Source: Helicobacter monodelphidis (GTDB lineage Bacteria; Campylobacterota; Campylobacteria; Campylobacterales; Helicobacteraceae). Taken from it: a DNA stretch of 64,000 nucleotides. Positions 62,293 through 64,000 of this stretch are shown here, piece after piece. Below the pieces are notes generated by a model. The model saw only the letters and a program-made list of their open reading frames with translations, was not told the DNA's origin and ran no database searches. The stretch spans positions 1 to 64,000 of the forward strand of contig NZ_NHYN01000008.1 in assembly GCF_003288845.1 (NCBI RefSeq), written 5' to 3'. The translations under genes were made by a program, and so were the position numbers. The stretch's first letter is position 1. Each line of letters starts with the position of its first letter.

Positions 62293-63420
62293 ATGAGTAG
62301 AGAGGAAATTGCAAGCGGCAACGAATTAGTTGCATTGGCAGCCGTAGATGTAGGCTGTAGGTTTTTTGGTGGTTATCCCATTACTCCCTCTAGTGAAGTC
62401 GCACATGATATGAGCTGGAGACTTCCAAAAGTGGGTGGGAAATTTATCCAAATGGAAGATGAAATTGGCGGAATCTCTGTTGCATTGGGTGCAGCAATGT
62501 CTGGCGTTAAGTCAATGACTGCAACCTCTGGACCAGGAATCTCTTTAAAGTCTGAACAAATTGGCTTAGGTTTTATGGCTGAAATTCCATTAGTCATTGT
62601 AAATGTTATGCGTGGAGGACCTTCAACAGGACTTCCTACAAGGGTTGCACAAGGCGATATTTTACAAGCGGCAAATCCAACGCATGGGGATTATCAGTCT
62701 ATTGCACTTTGTCCGGGTAGCCTTGAAGAAGCATATACAGAAGCTGTACGTGCTTTTAATCTTGCAGAAGAATTTATGACACCCGTATTTTTATTACTTG
62801 ATGAAACGCTTGGGCACATGTATGGGAGAGCAGTTCTTCCGGATTTGGCTGACATTCAAAAAAATATTGTGAATCGTAAAACTTTTGAGGGTAATCCAAA
62901 AGATTATAAGCCTTATGAGCGTAAAGAAGATGAACCTGCAGTCTTAAATCCTTTCTTTACGGGTTACCGCTACCATATCACAGGACTTCATCATGGTCCA
63001 CTTGGCTTTCCTACAGAAGATGCAAAACTTTCTCAAAACCTCATCGATCGCTTATTTAATAAAATTCTTCACAAGCAAGATCGTATTGAAAGCTATGAAG
63101 AATATAAATGTGAAGATGCAGACCGCATTCTTATTGCCTATGGCTCTACCTCAAGAAGTGCCAAAGAAGCGGTGGATAGAATGCGTGAGAATGGTGTAAA
63201 AATTGGCTTATTTAGACCTATCACATTGTGGCCATCTCCTGTAAAAAAACTACAAGAGATTGGTAAGAAATTTGACAAAATTCTTGTAGCAGAGTTAAAT
63301 AAAGGGCAGTATTTACGCGAAATTGAACGTGTAATGAAAAAAGATGTAAAATTTTTGGGCAAAGCAAATGGACGCCCTCTTTCTCCTTCAGAGATAATCA
63401 ATGCAATTAAGGAGCTATAA
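62293..63420 (+). CDS. oorA: 2-oxoglutarate:acceptor oxidoreductase, alpha subunit
   Basis: A 375-aa subunit with GYPITPSSEVAHDM, EDEIGGISVALGAAMSG, and TSGPGISLKSEQIG, the pyrimidine-binding fold of KorA/OorA. It makes succinyl-CoA from 2-oxoglutarate, in place of the usual dehydrogenase complex. The start follows the oorD stop by one base and it is followed without gap by oorB. Confidence 0.95.
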   Translation: MSREEIASGNELVALAAVDVGCRFFGGYPITPSSEVAHDMSWRLPKVGGKFIQMEDEIGGISVALGAAMSGVKSMTATSGPGISLKSEQIGLGFMAEIPLVIVNVMRGGPSTGLPTRVAQGDILQAANPTHGDYQSIALCPGSLEEAYTEAVRAFNLAEEFMTPVFLLLDETLGHMYGRAVLPDLADIQKNIVNRKTFEGNPKDYKPYERKEDEPAVLNPFFTGYRYHITGLHHGPLGFPTEDAKLSQNLIDRLFNKILHKQDRIESYEEYKCEDADRILIAYGSTSRSAKEAVDRMRENGVKIGLFRPITLWPSPVKKLQEIGKKFDKILVAELNKGQYLREIERVMKKDVKFLGKANGRPLSPSEIINAIKEL

Positions 63421-64000
63421 ATGGCATTTAATTATGATGAATACCTAAGAGTAGATAAAATGCCAACACTATGGTGTTGGGGTTGTGGTGATGGAATTAT
63501 CCTAAAAAGCGTGATTCGTGCGATTGATGCTTTAGGCTGGAATATGGATGATGTTTGCGTTGTGAGCGGAATTGGTTGTAGCGGACGCTTTTCTTCTTAT
63601 ATCAACTGTAATACAGTCCATACAACACATGGACGAACTCTTGCTTATGCCACAGGAATTAAGCTTGCACACCCAGAAAAGAAAGTAATTGTTGTTGGTG
63701 GTGATGGAGATGGGCTTGCTATTGGCGGAAACCACACTATTCACGCTTGTCGTCGTAATATTGACATCAATTATGTCTTGATTAATAACTTTATTTATGG
63801 CTTGACAAATTCTCAAACTTCGCCAACAACTCCTAAAGGAATGTGGACGGTAACCGCACAATACGGCAACATTGATCCAGAATTCGATGCATGTCGTTTA
63901 GCTGATGCTGCAGGTGCAACTTTTATCGCCAGGGAAAGTGTGTTAGACCCCAAAAAACTTGAAAAAGTGCTTAAAGAAGGATTCTCACATGAAGGCTTTA
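63421..64000 (+). CDS. oorB: 2-oxoglutarate:acceptor oxidoreductase, beta subunit (partial)
   Basis: The ATG at 63421 directly follows the oorA stop. About 193 residues are visible before the window ends. WCWGCGDGIILKS carries the cysteines near the cluster, and VGGDGDGLAIGGNH, then LINNFIYGLT, form the thiamine-pyrophosphate motif. The C-terminal third and oorC lie outside the window. Confidence 0.95.
   Translation, partial: MAFNYDEYLRVDKMPTLWCWGCGDGIILKSVIRAIDALGWNMDDVCVVSGIGCSGRFSSYINCNTVHTTHGRTLAYATGIKLAHPEKKVIVVGGDGDGLAIGGNHTIHACRRNIDINYVLINNFIYGLTNSQTSPTTPKGMWTVTAQYGNIDPEFDACRLADAAGATFIARESVLDPKKLEKVLKEGFSHEGF

Overview
The window reads as chromosomal DNA of a Helicobacter-type member of the Campylobacterota: low GC, TATAAT-dominated promoters, a single ORF encoding a fused RpoB-RpoC (2882 aa), the family-specific replication factor HobA, OorDAB, and gene blocks arranged as I remember them from H. 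pylori and Campylobacter jejuni. Malate dehydrogenase next to oorDAB and the trxB-trxA-yraN-hom-aminotransferase-...-rpmE block look more like enteric Helicobacter or Campylobacter than H. pylori. The exact species cannot be told from the sequence alone.

Layout. 1-190: the tail of an IS200/IS605-type transposase and its right-end hairpin. 194-17120 (all minus strand): one translation and transcription super-cluster, read from a perfect consensus promoter as tRNA-Thr(TGT), tRNA-Tyr, tRNA-Gly, tRNA-Thr(GGT), tuf, rpmG, tRNA-Trp, secE, nusG, rplK, rplA, rplJ, rplL, rpoBC, rpsL, rpsG, fusA. 17137-29393 (minus): tRNA methyltransferase, radical SAM protein, purF, dapB, then trxB, a Trx-fold-like membrane protein, trxA, yraN, hom, aminotransferase, a secreted protein, a RodZ-like protein, rlmB, rsmI, rpmE. 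29579-34133 (plus): nitroreductase, lepA, uvrB. 34134-34941: a gene-poor stretch ending in a palindrome over a promoter. 35012-38644 (plus): response regulator, beta-propeller/alpha-solenoid protein, a 40-aa membrane peptide, TSUP transporter. 38839-42519 (minus): fdxA, ppx/gppA, heptosyltransferase, lipid A acyltransferase. 42661-46568: a phase-variable, rearranged type IIG restriction-modification locus inserted in front of purB. 46580-55683: purB, htpG, and the folP-holB-hobA-lysC-rppH operon with divergent hemW. 55731-60833: a protein of unknown function with a sigma28-like promoter, an AsmA-like giant, mltG. 60913-64000: mdh and oorDAB (oorB cut by the window edge).

The most unusual region is 42.6-46.6 kb. 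The R-M gene carries palindromic dispersed repeats translated in frame inside its specificity half. It ends in an (AG)13 tract that puts it out of frame with an extra partial specificity-domain segment and then with its own conserved C-terminal tail. It is flanked on the left by what looks like a diverged duplicate of the purB 5' end, as expected for R-M insertion with long target duplication. Second in interest is the response regulator with its propeller-solenoid partner under a perfect 12-bp-arm palindrome. Third is the uncharacterised 489-aa protein with a flagellar-type promoter.
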